Origin: Peptococcaceae bacterium BRH_c8a
GTDB taxonomy: Bacteria; Bacillota; Desulfotomaculia; Desulfotomaculales; Desulfallaceae
NCBI GenBank assembly: GCA_000961575.1
Contig: LADP01000039.1
Span: 1 to 64,000 of the forward strand
Reading direction: 5' to 3'
Length of the DNA stretch: 64,000 nucleotides
The notes beneath the pieces were generated by a model that ran no database searches, was not told where the DNA came from, and saw nothing but the letters and a program-made list of their open reading frames with translations. This document shows positions 50,819 to 58,703 of the stretch, in pieces. Made by a program: the position numbers and the translations under genes. Numbering within the stretch: the first letter of the stretch is position 1; every line of letters begins with the position of its first letter.

Positions 50819-51748
50819 GTGGCTGACAAATTGGGCTTACTTGACGGGTTACTCCCAGCTTATTATGAATCAATCCTGATTACTGTCGGCATTTACATCA
50901 TCCTGGCACTGGGATTGAACCTGATTACCGGCGTAACGGGACAGCTAAATCTGGGCCATGCCGCCTATATGTGCATCGGCGCTTATACATCAGCTATCAT
51001 GTCAATGCATTATGGCATGCCTTTTATTGTCGCTATACTGGCCGGTGGCCTTTTGGCAGCAGCTTTCGGGGTGGTCATCGGTTACCCAACGCTGCGACTA
51101 ACCGGCGACTACCTGGCTATTTGTACATTGGGCTTCGGAGAAATACTAAAATCGGTATTATATAATGTACCGGCTGTGGGCGGCGCTATGGGATTGGCAG
51201 GTATACCGCCCAAAACAACTTTAACAATTGTTTTTATAGTGATGATTATAGTTATAATTTCGATGGTCAGAGTGGAAAGTTCCCGATTCGGTCGGGCCCT
51301 GGTAGCCATCAGGGAAGACGAAATAGCTGCTGAATGTAACGGCATCAATGCCACCAAATACAAGCTCCAGATGTTCAGCCTTGGTTGTTTTATTGCGGGC
51401 ATTGGCGGAGCCTTATGGGCACATAAAATCATGGTCTTGCAACCCCGTGATTTTGGTTTTCTTAAATCAATTGAGATTTTAAACATGGTCGTACTGGGCG
51501 GTCTGGGCAGCATTCCGGGAACTATACTGGGCGCTACCGTTTTAACATCCATTCCGGAAATCTTGCGGTTCTCGTCTGAATACCGCATGCTGCTGTACGG
51601 GGCCCTGCTGGTAGCCATGATGATATTCCGACCCCACGGGCTAATGGGCGGTGTAAGTTTTAATTCAATAGCCAAACGCGGTATGCGCTGGCTCAAGCCG
51701 GGCGACAAACCGGATGACAAGCCCGGGCAAAAGGGAATGGGGGGTTAA
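50819..51748 (+). CDS. livM: Branched-chain amino acid permease LivM
   Basis: The 309-residue permease pairs with LivH. It has NLITGVTGQLNLGHAAYM near residue 34, GYPTLRLTGDYLAICTLGFGEI near 87 and the EAA-like loop FGRALVAIREDEIAAECNGIN near 160. The start is GTG 50819 immediately after the livH stop. The C-terminus is a polar, proline/lysine-rich tail of about 20 residues. livG starts a few bases after its stop. Confidence 0.94.
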   Translation: MADKLGLLDGLLPAYYESILITVGIYIILALGLNLITGVTGQLNLGHAAYMCIGAYTSAIMSMHYGMPFIVAILAGGLLAAAFGVVIGYPTLRLTGDYLAICTLGFGEILKSVLYNVPAVGGAMGLAGIPPKTTLTIVFIVMIIVIISMVRVESSRFGRALVAIREDEIAAECNGINATKYKLQMFSLGCFIAGIGGALWAHKIMVLQPRDFGFLKSIEILNMVVLGGLGSIPGTILGATVLTSIPEILRFSSEYRMLLYGALLVAMMIFRPHGLMGGVSFNSIAKRGMRWLKPGDKPDDKPGQKGMGG

Positions 51749-51752
51749 GCCG

Positions 51753-52517
51753 TTGCCATTACTAGAACTCAACGAAGTCACCATCAGGTTTGGTGGATTA
51801 ATCGCGGTAGACAGTGTAGACCTGGTCATTGAAAAGGGCGAAATATTGTCCCTCATCGGCCCCAACGGCGCAGGAAAAAGCACGGTCTTTAACCTGGTGA
51901 CCGGAATTTACCCGCCCACCGCCGGCACCATCACCTATAAAGAACAAAGATTAAACGGTAAAAAGTCCTACCATATCAACCGTCTGGGCATTGCCCGTAC
52001 TTTCCAGAACATTAGACTGTTCCCCGAACTACCGGTACTGGATAACGTCAAGGTGGGGAGACACTGCCGGAGTAAAGCCAGCGTATTTGGCGCGCTGCTG
52101 CGGACACCCGCGGTGAAGGCTGAGGAAAAAGCCATCGAGCAAAAGGCCCTTGAATGCCTGGAGCTAATGGGTTTGGATCATAAAAAAGATGAAGCCGCCA
52201 AAAACTTGCCGTACGGTGAACAGCGGCGCCTGGAAATTGCCCGGGCGATGGCCTCCGACCCGGAACTGCTACTACTGGATGAACCGGCTGCGGGAATGAA
52301 CTCCACGGAAAAAAAAGTTTTGGTTGAAAAAATAACCAGCATTAGAGACATGGGGCTGACCGTCTTCCTGGTAGAACACGACATGAAATTTGTCATGGGC
52401 ATTTCCGACCGGGTGGCCGTTTTGGATTATGGCCGTAAAATTGCTGATGGATCTCCCACCGAGGTACAGAAAAACCCCGACGTCATTGCCGCCTACCTGG
52501 GAAAGGAAGTGGTGTAA
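51753..52517 (+). CDS. livG: Branched-chain amino acid ABC ATPase LivG
   Basis: The 254-residue ATPase has Walker A GPNGAGKSTVFNLVTG near residue 36, the signature LPYGEQRRLEIARAMA near 156 and Walker B LLLDEPAAGMN near 176, with the LivG-typical ARTFQNIRLFPELPVLDNVKVG. TTG 51753 has TGGGGGG about eight bases upstream and matches family length; a frame reaching 51714 overlaps livM. Confidence 0.94.
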   Translation: MPLLELNEVTIRFGGLIAVDSVDLVIEKGEILSLIGPNGAGKSTVFNLVTGIYPPTAGTITYKEQRLNGKKSYHINRLGIARTFQNIRLFPELPVLDNVKVGRHCRSKASVFGALLRTPAVKAEEKAIEQKALECLELMGLDHKKDEAAKNLPYGEQRRLEIARAMASDPELLLLDEPAAGMNSTEKKVLVEKITSIRDMGLTVFLVEHDMKFVMGISDRVAVLDYGRKIADGSPTEVQKNPDVIAAYLGKEVV

Positions 52518-52519
52518 AT

Positions 52520-53224
52520 ATGCTGGTTGTAGAAAATGTTGATGTCAATTACGGAGCCATCCGGGCCCTAGTCGATGTCTCCCTGGAAGTGCACGAAGGG
52601 GAAATAGTTGCGCTTATCGGGGCCAACGGCGCCGGCAAAAGCACCACCTTGCGCAGCATCTCCGGACTGGTTAAACCCAATAAGGGCCGGATTTTATTTG
52701 AAGGTAGTGAGCTGCAAAAATGTCCGCCGCACAAAGTTGTGGAAATGGGCATCTCCCAGGTTCCTGAAGGGCGCCGGGTTTTTCCGCTGATGACAGTGCT
52801 GGAAAACCTGGAAATGGGTGCTTTTACCCGCAAAGACAGAGCCAATATTAAAGACGATATTGATAAAGTTTTTGCCAAGTTCCCTCGTTTGGAGGAACGC
52901 AAAAAGCAGCCGGCCGGCACCCTAAGCGGCGGCGAACAACAAATGCTGGCCATCGGGCGGGCGCTGATGTCCAAGCCCAAGATTATGCTTATGGACGAGC
53001 CCTCCATGGGTTTGGCCCCCATGCTGGTGCAAGAGATATTTAATATCGTCAAAGAGATTAATCAAAGCGGTACCACCATCCTATTGGTGGAACAAAACGC
53101 CAGAATGGCTCTGGCGGTGGCTAATCGAGGCTACGTTCTGGAAACCGGTCAAGTCGTAATTTCCGGTGCTGCCGCTGATTTGGCAAAAAACGAAGCCGTA
53201 CAAAAAGCATACCTTGGCGTTTAA
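52520..53224 (+). CDS. livF: Branched-chain amino acid ABC ATPase LivF
   Basis: The 234-residue ATPase is the second motor subunit. Walker A GANGAGKSTTLRSISG lies near residue 35, the signature LSGGEQQMLAIGRALM near 136 and Walker B IMLMDEPSMGLAPMLV near 156. GISQVPEGRRVFPLMTVLENL is typical for LivF. It begins two bases after livG and ends the operon; a REP-like hairpin follows at 53284. Confidence 0.95.
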   Translation: MLVVENVDVNYGAIRALVDVSLEVHEGEIVALIGANGAGKSTTLRSISGLVKPNKGRILFEGSELQKCPPHKVVEMGISQVPEGRRVFPLMTVLENLEMGAFTRKDRANIKDDIDKVFAKFPRLEERKKQPAGTLSGGEQQMLAIGRALMSKPKIMLMDEPSMGLAPMLVQEIFNIVKEINQSGTTILLVEQNARMALAVANRGYVLETGQVVISGAAADLAKNEAVQKAYLGV

Positions 53225-53283
53225 ACTTAAAAATCAAACGCGGGCCGCAAGCAGTAACGGTGATGCGGGGTACCGGTTAAAAG

Positions 53284-53350
53284 TAAACCTAAAAGGGGAC
53301 AGGCAACTTTTCCAAAAAACGAAAAAAGTAGCCTGTCCCCTTTTAAGTTT
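53284..53350 (+). repeat. REP-like hairpin after livF
   Basis: AAACCTAAAAGGGGACAGGC and GCCTGTCCCCTTTTAAGTTT are complementary but for one pair, around a loop of 27 bases. It shares the GGGGAC core with the other units but has GGGGACAGGC in place of GGGGACACACCT. It may also terminate livF and the convergent regulator gene. Confidence 0.75.
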
Positions 53351-53359
53351 ACCCGGCGG

Positions 53360-53731
53360 TTAATTGCCGGGTTTGTCAGTTGTAAAAGACTCGTTGAGAT
53401 ACCGTTTTAACTGCCTTACAATGTTCAAGATCAGTTTTAATTCCCCGGGCGGGCAATCCCGAACCACGTTCACCAACTCGCGTACCAGAATATCCTCGTC
53501 ACCGCTTCTTCGGCCGATATCCTGATATAACAATGACTCCACCTGAATATTCAATGCCGAGGCAATCCTTTTCAGCGTCCTAATAGATGGTACCTTGTTG
53601 CCACGTTCTACCTGACCGATATAGCTGTAGTGCAGTTTGGCTCGTTTGCCCAGACCTTCCTGGGTCAAACCCAGTTTCAGACGTGTCTCCTTGATTTTTT
53701 TGCCCAGGACTACTCCGCCTTCGCTATCCAC
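53360..53731 (-). CDS. XRE-family regulator
   Basis: The 123-residue protein has a helix-turn-helix of the Cro/CI type (LGKKIKETRLKLGLTQEGLGKRAKLHYSYIGQVERG, about residues 8-45 in shortened form; key turn GLTQEGLGKRA) and a helical C-terminus for dimer contacts. GTG 53731 follows TAGGAGG; an upstream ATG at 53764 is out of reach of a good site. It is divergent from the thioredoxin reductase gene, which it may control, together with itself. The ligand or signal is unknown. Confidence 0.85.
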   Translation of the reverse strand: MDSEGGVVLGKKIKETRLKLGLTQEGLGKRAKLHYSYIGQVERGNKVPSIRTLKRIASALNIQVESLLYQDIGRRSGDEDILVRELVNVVRDCPPGELKLILNIVRQLKRYLNESFTTDKPGN

Positions 53732-53771
53732 AAGAATATTCCTCCTAACCAACAACGTTAGCATATCGACA

Positions 53772-53800
53772 TTGACAATATTACATAACTACGATAATAT
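53772..53800 (+). promoter_or_regulatory. Promoter of trxB-like gene
   Basis: TTGACA (53772-53777), a 17-base spacer, TAATAT (53795-53800). It lies between the divergent regulator and reductase genes. Confidence 0.75.
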
Positions 53801-53845
53801 ACCCAAAGTAATTCTCTGAATTTTCAGGAGGTGACCGACAGTAAA

Positions 53846-54766
53846 ATGTCAATTTATGATGTAACAATCATCGGCGGCGGTCCGGCTGGAATTGCCGCAG
53901 GTATATACGCATCCAGAGCGGCACTAAAGACAGTACTTGTTGAAAAAGGCATGCCCGGCGGCCTTGCCGCCAGTACCGAAATGATTGAAAATTATCCTGG
54001 TTTTGCCAAAGGCATAGGCGGCCCGGAATTGATGATGGAGATGGATGCCCAGGCCCGCGGTTTTGGGTTGGAGGTACAGAGCGCCAATGCCGAATCAATA
54101 ATCGAAAGTGAAGATTATTTTACCGTTATTACCGACGATGGAGAAATTAAAACCAAAACCATAATCCTGACCACGGGAGCACAGTCCCAAAAGCTGGGTA
54201 TCCCCGGGGAAGCGAAATTCCACGGTCGCGGTGTATCCTACTGCGCCACCTGTGACGGTGCTTTTTTTAAAGGTAAGGAAGTGGCCGTGGTGGGCGGTGG
54301 TGATGCCGCAGTGGAGGAAGCACTTTACCTTACCAAATTCGCCAGCCGGGTGCACCTAATTCACCGCCGGGATGAACTCAGGGCGACCAAGATTCTGCAA
54401 CAACGAGCCAAAAATAACAAACAGATTGTTTTTCACTGGTCAAATATTGTCGAAAAAATTAGCGGCGAACAAACAGTGCAAGAAATTCTATTAAAAAATG
54501 TTATTACCGGCCAAACCAATTCCCTTAAGGTGGACGGTGTTTTCGTTTACGTAGGCGCACGACCGGTATCTGAAATTGTCAGCGGCTTAATTCAGCTAAA
54601 CCCCAAGGGTTATATTGTTACCGACGATGAAATGCACACGTCCAAACCAGGCCTATTTGCCGCCGGAGATATCAGGCAGAAACTGCTGCGTCAGGTAGTC
54701 ACCGCCGTTGCCGATGGAGCCATTGCCGCTGTGGCAGCGGAAAAGTATATTGAAAACAAACGTTAA
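53846..54766 (+). CDS. trxB: Thioredoxin reductase
   Basis: The 306-residue flavoprotein has FAD motif IIGGGPAGIAAGIYA near residue 8, ASTEMIENYPGF near 42, the redox-active pair CATCDGAFF near 135, the nucleotide-binding GGGDAAVEEALYL near 154 and the C-terminal GLFAAGDIRQKLLRQVVTAVADGAIAA. This is the classical low-molecular-weight TrxR layout; whether it uses NADPH or ferredoxin is not decided by sequence, but the HRRDELRATK motif (two Arg after the second glycine motif) fits NADPH. AGGAGGTGA lies 14 bases before ATG 53846. No thioredoxin gene adjoins. Confidence 0.92.
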   Translation: MSIYDVTIIGGGPAGIAAGIYASRAALKTVLVEKGMPGGLAASTEMIENYPGFAKGIGGPELMMEMDAQARGFGLEVQSANAESIIESEDYFTVITDDGEIKTKTIILTTGAQSQKLGIPGEAKFHGRGVSYCATCDGAFFKGKEVAVVGGGDAAVEEALYLTKFASRVHLIHRRDELRATKILQQRAKNNKQIVFHWSNIVEKISGEQTVQEILLKNVITGQTNSLKVDGVFVYVGARPVSEIVSGLIQLNPKGYIVTDDEMHTSKPGLFAAGDIRQKLLRQVVTAVADGAIAAVAAEKYIENKR

Positions 54767-54800
54767 ATAAAAGATGCACTTTACTCGACCCATTCCAAAC

Positions 54801-54851
54801 GGGGACATTCCTTGACTTCAAAGAAATACTTGAAATCTAAGGTGTGTCCCC
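54801..54851 (+). repeat. REP-like unit after trxB
   Basis: GGGGACATTCCTTGA ... TAAGGTGTGTCCCC, the same orientation as at 12293 and 20287. The flanks (AGATGCACTTT at 54774 and AAAGGCGCATTT at 54864) are imperfectly complementary, again suggesting a repeat inside a hairpin. Confidence 0.78.
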
Positions 54852-54955
54852 TTTCTATAACCAAAGGCGCATTTGTTAGCTTAAACATATTCTCAGAGCA
54901 TTCTGAATTCTTACTCCCGACCCCTAGCTAGTTTCCCTGCAAAACAAGCTTTCGG

Positions 54956-55135
54956 AGGGGTTTGGTGTTATCGGAAGGATGCATAGGAGCTTAGTTCAAA
55001 GAGCGAGAGAGCCTGAGGAAAAGCGCCGGTGCATGTCTGAGTGCCCGAAGGGCGCGAGTTCTCCGGCGCCCGAAGGCGAATGAGCTCGTTCAATTATAAA
55101 AGCGAGTAGCATCCTGTAGATAACGCCAAACCCCT
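54956..55135 (+). ncRNA. Unidentified structured RNA or MITE-like element
   Basis: The 180-base element has nested complementary parts. P1: AGGGGTTTGGTGTTATC (54956-54972) with GATAACGCCAAACCCCT (55119-55135). P2: GGATGC (54977-54982) with GCATCC (55109-55114). P3: GCGCCGG with CCGGCGC near 55023 and 55065. P4: GCCC-GAA-GGGC inside P3. There is no ORF. The nesting and GAA-type tight loops look like a folded RNA; the long terminal inverted repeat also fits a miniature transposable element. I cannot assign it to a known RNA family. I see no promoter upstream. Confidence 0.5.
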
Positions 55136-55275
55136 AACCAAGACTTTTTCAAAAGAAACCAGCTACTAACTCCCCAAGTCATAAAAAAAAGATAGCTGTA
55201 TCCAAAAGATACAGCGGAGAAAGGGAGAGGAGATTAGGTTATTAACACTTTGGTTATTCTTATTTTATATACAGA

Positions 55276-55384
55276 ACCTAGTTAAGGGAATGAATAATTC
55301 TTAAACGGTAATAATTCAGGTGTTAACGGAGAAATACCCTGTAATTTGGTCTTTTTGTCCCCCTGCCTGGCAAGGGGGTTTTTT
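55276..55384 (+). ncRNA. Possible short transcript with its own promoter and terminator
   Basis: A promoter-like TTAACA-N17-TTATAT (55241-55269) and a terminator (CCCCCTGCC ... GGCAAGGGGG then TTTTTT, 55359-55384) enclose about 110 bases without an ORF. An 8-bp hairpin GCTGTATC-CAAAA-GATACAGC lies upstream at 55195-55215. The terminator is clear; the promoter is weaker. It could be a small RNA or a leader with attenuation ahead of meaB, which starts 105 bases later. Confidence 0.35.
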
Positions 55385-55488
55385 ATTAGCTCAATTATAT
55401 CATTTAAACAGGATTTCAACCTTTAAGCGGCGAAAACTAAAGCTTTAACCGAAGATTCAAACATTCACATGCACAGGAGGGTCACGGC

Positions 55489-56448
55489 ATGGAAAATATA
55501 ATTGACAAATTTAAAGCCGGGGAAACAAGGGCACTGGCTCGTCTAATATCCCTATTGGAAAATCAAGACCCCAGCCACGAAGATATACTTAAAGAGTTGT
55601 TCTACCTGACCGGCAAAGCATACGTGCTTGGTTTTACGGGTTCTCCAGGCGCCGGCAAAAGTTCACTGGTAGACCAGGTGGTAAAAGCACTGCGTGCGGC
55701 AGGGCAAACTGTAGGCATTATTGCTGTAGACCCATCCAGCCCATTTACCGGCGGCGCACTGCTGGGCGACCGCATCAGAATGCAGGAACATGCCCTGGAC
55801 AAAGGCGTTTTTATACGAAGTATGGGCACCAGGGGTAGTCTGGGCGGGCTGGCCAAAACCACCAAAGAGGTGGTTAAAGCGATGGACGCATTCGGCTTTG
55901 ATTGGGTGATTATCGAAACGGTGGGCGTGGGCCAGGCCGAACTGGATATTATGCATGTCGCGGATAGCACCGTGGTGGTCTTAACTCCCGGCGCCGGAGA
56001 CGCTATTCAGACCATTAAAGCCGGAATTATGGAAATAGCTGATGTATTTGCCGTTAACAAGTGCGACCTGCCCGGTTCCCACAAGGTTGTTGCCGAGGTA
56101 CAAATTATGTTGGATCAGCAATGTTCGCACGACGGTTGGAGACCTCCGGTAGTGCCGGTTTCGTGTTTAAATGGCCAAGGCATCAACGACTTGGTGGCAG
56201 ATATACAAAAGCACCGCACATATCTTCTGGACAACAATATTTTAAATTCACGGCGCAGTGAAAGAACCCGGGCTGAAACACTAGATATTGCCATCCATAA
56301 ATGGAAAGAGAAAATATTCACCCAGTTAAAACTGCCCGGTCGGGTTAATGAACTTCTGGACAAAGTGGGCGCCCGGGAAATTGATCCCTACACAGCGGCT
56401 TATGAGATTTTGGAACATGTCAGTTCGGAAGAACAGGAAAATAATTGA
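55489..56448 (+). CDS. meaB: MeaB/ArgK-type GTPase (methylmalonyl-CoA mutase chaperone)
   Basis: MeaB protects and loads adenosylcobalamin into B12-dependent acyl-CoA mutases. The 319-residue G3E GTPase has Walker A GFTGSPGAGKSSLVDQV near residue 46, AVDPSSPFTGGALLGDRIRM near 79, METVGVGQAE-type switch (IIETVGVGQAELDI near 142) and the NKCD guanine-specificity motif near 188. ATG 55489 has GGAGGG upstream. No mutase gene adjoins, so the partner must be elsewhere. Together with AcsCD and the cbi genes it underlines the corrinoid-rich metabolism of the host. Confidence 0.93.
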   Translation: MENIIDKFKAGETRALARLISLLENQDPSHEDILKELFYLTGKAYVLGFTGSPGAGKSSLVDQVVKALRAAGQTVGIIAVDPSSPFTGGALLGDRIRMQEHALDKGVFIRSMGTRGSLGGLAKTTKEVVKAMDAFGFDWVIIETVGVGQAELDIMHVADSTVVVLTPGAGDAIQTIKAGIMEIADVFAVNKCDLPGSHKVVAEVQIMLDQQCSHDGWRPPVVPVSCLNGQGINDLVADIQKHRTYLLDNNILNSRRSERTRAETLDIAIHKWKEKIFTQLKLPGRVNELLDKVGAREIDPYTAAYEILEHVSSEEQENN

Positions 56449-56478
56449 TTAAAATCAACTCGAAAGGGGATTGGGTTT

Positions 56479-57165
56479 ATGAAAGTTACCTTTTTGGGTC
56501 ACGCCTGTTTTTTGCTGGAAGGCGAAACTACGATTTTGATTGACCCCTTTATCACCGGCAACCCGGTGGCAAAAATCAAACCGGAAGCAATCAACGTGGA
56601 TTTGATTTTTGTTACGCATGGACACGCCGACCACCTGGGAGACGCCGTGGCGATCGCCAAAAACTGCGGAGCCACCATTGTTTCAGTGTTTGAGGTAGCT
56701 ACCTATTGCGGCAAGTTCGGGGTTCAGACTCACGCCATGCACATCGGCGGCAGCAACCGTTTTGGCCCGGTACAGGTTAAACTAACACCGGCGCTGCACG
56801 GCAGCGGCCTGGTAGACGAAGACGGGACAATTCAATACCTGGGTAACCCCTGCGGTTTTGTTTTCAACCTGGAGGGCAAAACAATTTATCATTCCGGCGA
56901 TACCGGGCTTTTTAGCGACCTGAGCTTGATTGGCAAACGACACCCCATAGATCTGGCCATGCTGCCCATCGGCGACAACTTTACTATGGGACCCGATGAC
57001 GCACTGGAAGCAGTAAAACTGGTTAAACCGCACGTTGTTATACCCATGCATTACAATACCTGGCCGCTGATTGCTCAAAACCCTGCAGAATTCAAGCAAG
57101 ATGTGGAAACAGACACGCCGGCCCGGGTGGTTATACTACAGCCCGGTGATAGCTATGAGCTGTGA
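56479..57165 (+). CDS. UPF0173-type metal-dependent hydrolase
   Basis: The 228-residue protein is of the metallo-beta-lactamase fold. Metal ligands are visible in the THGHADHLGD motif near residue 53, HSGDTGLFSD near 139 and the C-terminal PMHYNTWPL near 193. MKVTFLGHACFLLEG at the start is the family signature. Substrate unknown. It begins 30 bases after meaB and may be co-transcribed. Confidence 0.92.
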   Translation: MKVTFLGHACFLLEGETTILIDPFITGNPVAKIKPEAINVDLIFVTHGHADHLGDAVAIAKNCGATIVSVFEVATYCGKFGVQTHAMHIGGSNRFGPVQVKLTPALHGSGLVDEDGTIQYLGNPCGFVFNLEGKTIYHSGDTGLFSDLSLIGKRHPIDLAMLPIGDNFTMGPDDALEAVKLVKPHVVIPMHYNTWPLIAQNPAEFKQDVETDTPARVVILQPGDSYEL

Positions 57166-57403
57166 ACCCCTGCCGGGTAATACTGAACAAGTATTAGCCT
57201 ACCTGTCCCAACTGACCAAGGACCTCAAAAAAGCCCGCTCAGTGGAGGACGGCGAAAACTATCAAGCCTACCTGCACGGCCAGCTTTATGGTGCCGCCTT
57301 GGTGCTGCGTCTCCTGTACCCGGGCCCCGGCAAGCTGGGTGAAAAAGCGGCCCTGCTGGTCAGGCCGGTAATTACTGAACATGAATGCCAGTGCGATGAC
57401 TAG
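57155..57403 (+). CDS. Small hypothetical protein, 82 residues
   Basis: ATG 57155 overlaps the stop of the hydrolase gene by 11 bases and gives MSCEPLPGNTEQVLAYLSQL. The protein is helical and soluble (LTKDLKKARSVEDGENYQAYLHGQLYGAALVLRLL in parts) and ends in a CQCDD tail. The overlap suggests coupling. A longer frame from 57071 lies within the hydrolase gene and is not supported. I recognise no family. Confidence 0.65.
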   Translation: MSCEPLPGNTEQVLAYLSQLTKDLKKARSVEDGENYQAYLHGQLYGAALVLRLLYPGPGKLGEKAALLVRPVITEHECQCDD

Positions 57404-57412
57404 TGCCACGCA

Positions 57413-58168
57413 TTAGTCCCGCACCGGCATTATAATTTCGCTAGGGATATAAATGTCCGGAGAGGGTTGGTGGCCTGCGGCGAACCGGCCGGTTCGCACT
57501 ATTTCCGGCCCCCGGGGGCCTTGCCGGGCAATAAAACGGCAATGCACAACCAGGGCACCGTTTTCGGCGCCTGCCATTCCCTTGGGTTCGGCGTGAGCAT
57601 GGTCGCAGTCTGCATTTAAACTGGGTTGGTTCTGACAGCGGTAGACCACCGCAATAGCAGTACCCTGTTGATTTGCTCCGGTATGCCCATCCCCCGACCT
57701 GTTCCAGGGCTCTACAAAGACATGTATTTGAGGCCCCAAGACACCAAAGGCCCCAATTTGATTTTTAAAAACCACTTGGCGCCCGCTTCGGGCATAGCCG
57801 GCGGCAATAACCAGTTCGGCAATCACCTGCGCGGCATCCGCCGGTCGTTTAAGCCCGGCAACCCTGTCTGTCAGCCCCTGACTACCCCGCAGGACCTCTA
57901 AATCATCGCCAAGCGCGGCAGCCTGCAGTGAGTAAAGGCCGGGCCCCTGGCCGCTAATCACGTCCAGTGCCAGCTCTTCCCTGGCTCTGTACCAGTAATA
58001 CGCCGCTGCTGAAACAGCACAGGATGAGAAATCAATATGCCGTCCAAAACTACCTCCACCGCCGGCATAACCCTTGAGCGTCTTCAAACTTTCCTTCAAC
58101 CAAACCGAACCTATTACTTCATCCAGGTAATCAACAGCGCCATATACATTAAGGTAACGCTCGTCCAA
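57413..58168 (-). CDS. Hypothetical protein, about 251 residues
   Basis: No plus-strand gene competes for this interval, and the frame is open over 800 bases. TTG 58168 has GGGGGG seven bases upstream; GTG 58210 would add 14 residues but has poor spacing. The middle part looks protein-like (GGGGSFGRHIDFSSCAVSAAAYYWYRAREELALD; key string SFGRHIDFSSCAVSAA), followed by LYSLQAAALGDDLEVLRG. I do not recognise a family and see no membrane segment. It converges on the 82-residue gene. Confidence 0.6.
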   Translation of the reverse strand: MDERYLNVYGAVDYLDEVIGSVWLKESLKTLKGYAGGGGSFGRHIDFSSCAVSAAAYYWYRAREELALDVISGQGPGLYSLQAAALGDDLEVLRGSQGLTDRVAGLKRPADAAQVIAELVIAAGYARSGRQVVFKNQIGAFGVLGPQIHVFVEPWNRSGDGHTGANQQGTAIAVVYRCQNQPSLNADCDHAHAEPKGMAGAENGALVVHCRFIARQGPRGPEIVRTGRFAAGHQPSPDIYIPSEIIMPVRD

Positions 58169-58335
58169 TACAACACCCCCCAATAAAAAACCTGCGGCGG
58201 TAACCGCCACATCCCTTTAACAACCTGAACCAGTGTAAGCAGGATTAACATTGTCCTTTACAGAATATTATGGTGAAAATGGGCATTAGAATAGTCATAT
58301 AGATGATACTCTAAAACAAACAATTTGCCTATTCC

Positions 58336-58363
58336 TTGAATGAGCCAAGTAACCAAGTATAAT
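58336..58363 (+). promoter_or_regulatory. Promoter of lapA-dinG
   Basis: TTGAAT (58336-58341), a 16-base spacer, TATAAT (58358-58363). It implies a start of transcription near 58370 and so rules out an in-frame ATG at 58362 as the start of the next gene. Confidence 0.7.
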
Positions 58364-58379
58364 GTCGGGAGGGTCGTCC

Positions 58380-58703
58380 ATGCAAATCATTACGGTGTTA
58401 ATTCTCTTCTTCGCACTGGCTGTATCTGTTTTCGCGGTGCAAAACTCCGCGCCAGTGGATATTCAATTGCTGGTGTGGTCTTTTGCTGATATCTCCTTGG
58501 TGGTGATTATCTTAGGCACCTTTATTTCAGGGGTGGTGCTGACAATATTACTAAATGTGGTTAAAAACTTTAAGCAAATGATGCAAGTTAACGACCTGAA
58601 AAATAAAAACCGTCAGTTGGCCGAAGAAAACAAGCGTCAACTGGAAGAAATCAACAAGCTGAAAGCCGGCCAGCACCCGCCGGAAAACCAAACCGGGAAG
58701 TGA
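58380..58703 (+). CDS. LapA-domain membrane protein
   Basis: The 107-residue protein has two membrane helices (ITVLILFFALAVSVFAV and ISLVVIILGTFISGVVLTILL) joined by QNSAPVDIQLLVWSFAD, the pattern of the LapA/DUF1049 family, and a charged coiled-coil tail (LKNKNRQLAEENKRQLEEIN). Family members take part in envelope lipopolysaccharide assembly in Gram-negatives; in Firmicutes the role is unclear. ATG 58380 has GGGAGGG upstream. It overlaps the dinG-like gene by four bases. Confidence 0.85.
   Translation: MQIITVLILFFALAVSVFAVQNSAPVDIQLLVWSFADISLVVIILGTFISGVVLTILLNVVKNFKQMMQVNDLKNKNRQLAEENKRQLEEINKLKAGQHPPENQTGK

Noticed and set aside
54956-55135. HEARO/IscB-type or lysine/glycine riboswitch assignment for the structured element
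   Set aside because: I could not match conserved core sequences of these families, and no HNH, lysine or glycine gene adjoins; left unassigned.
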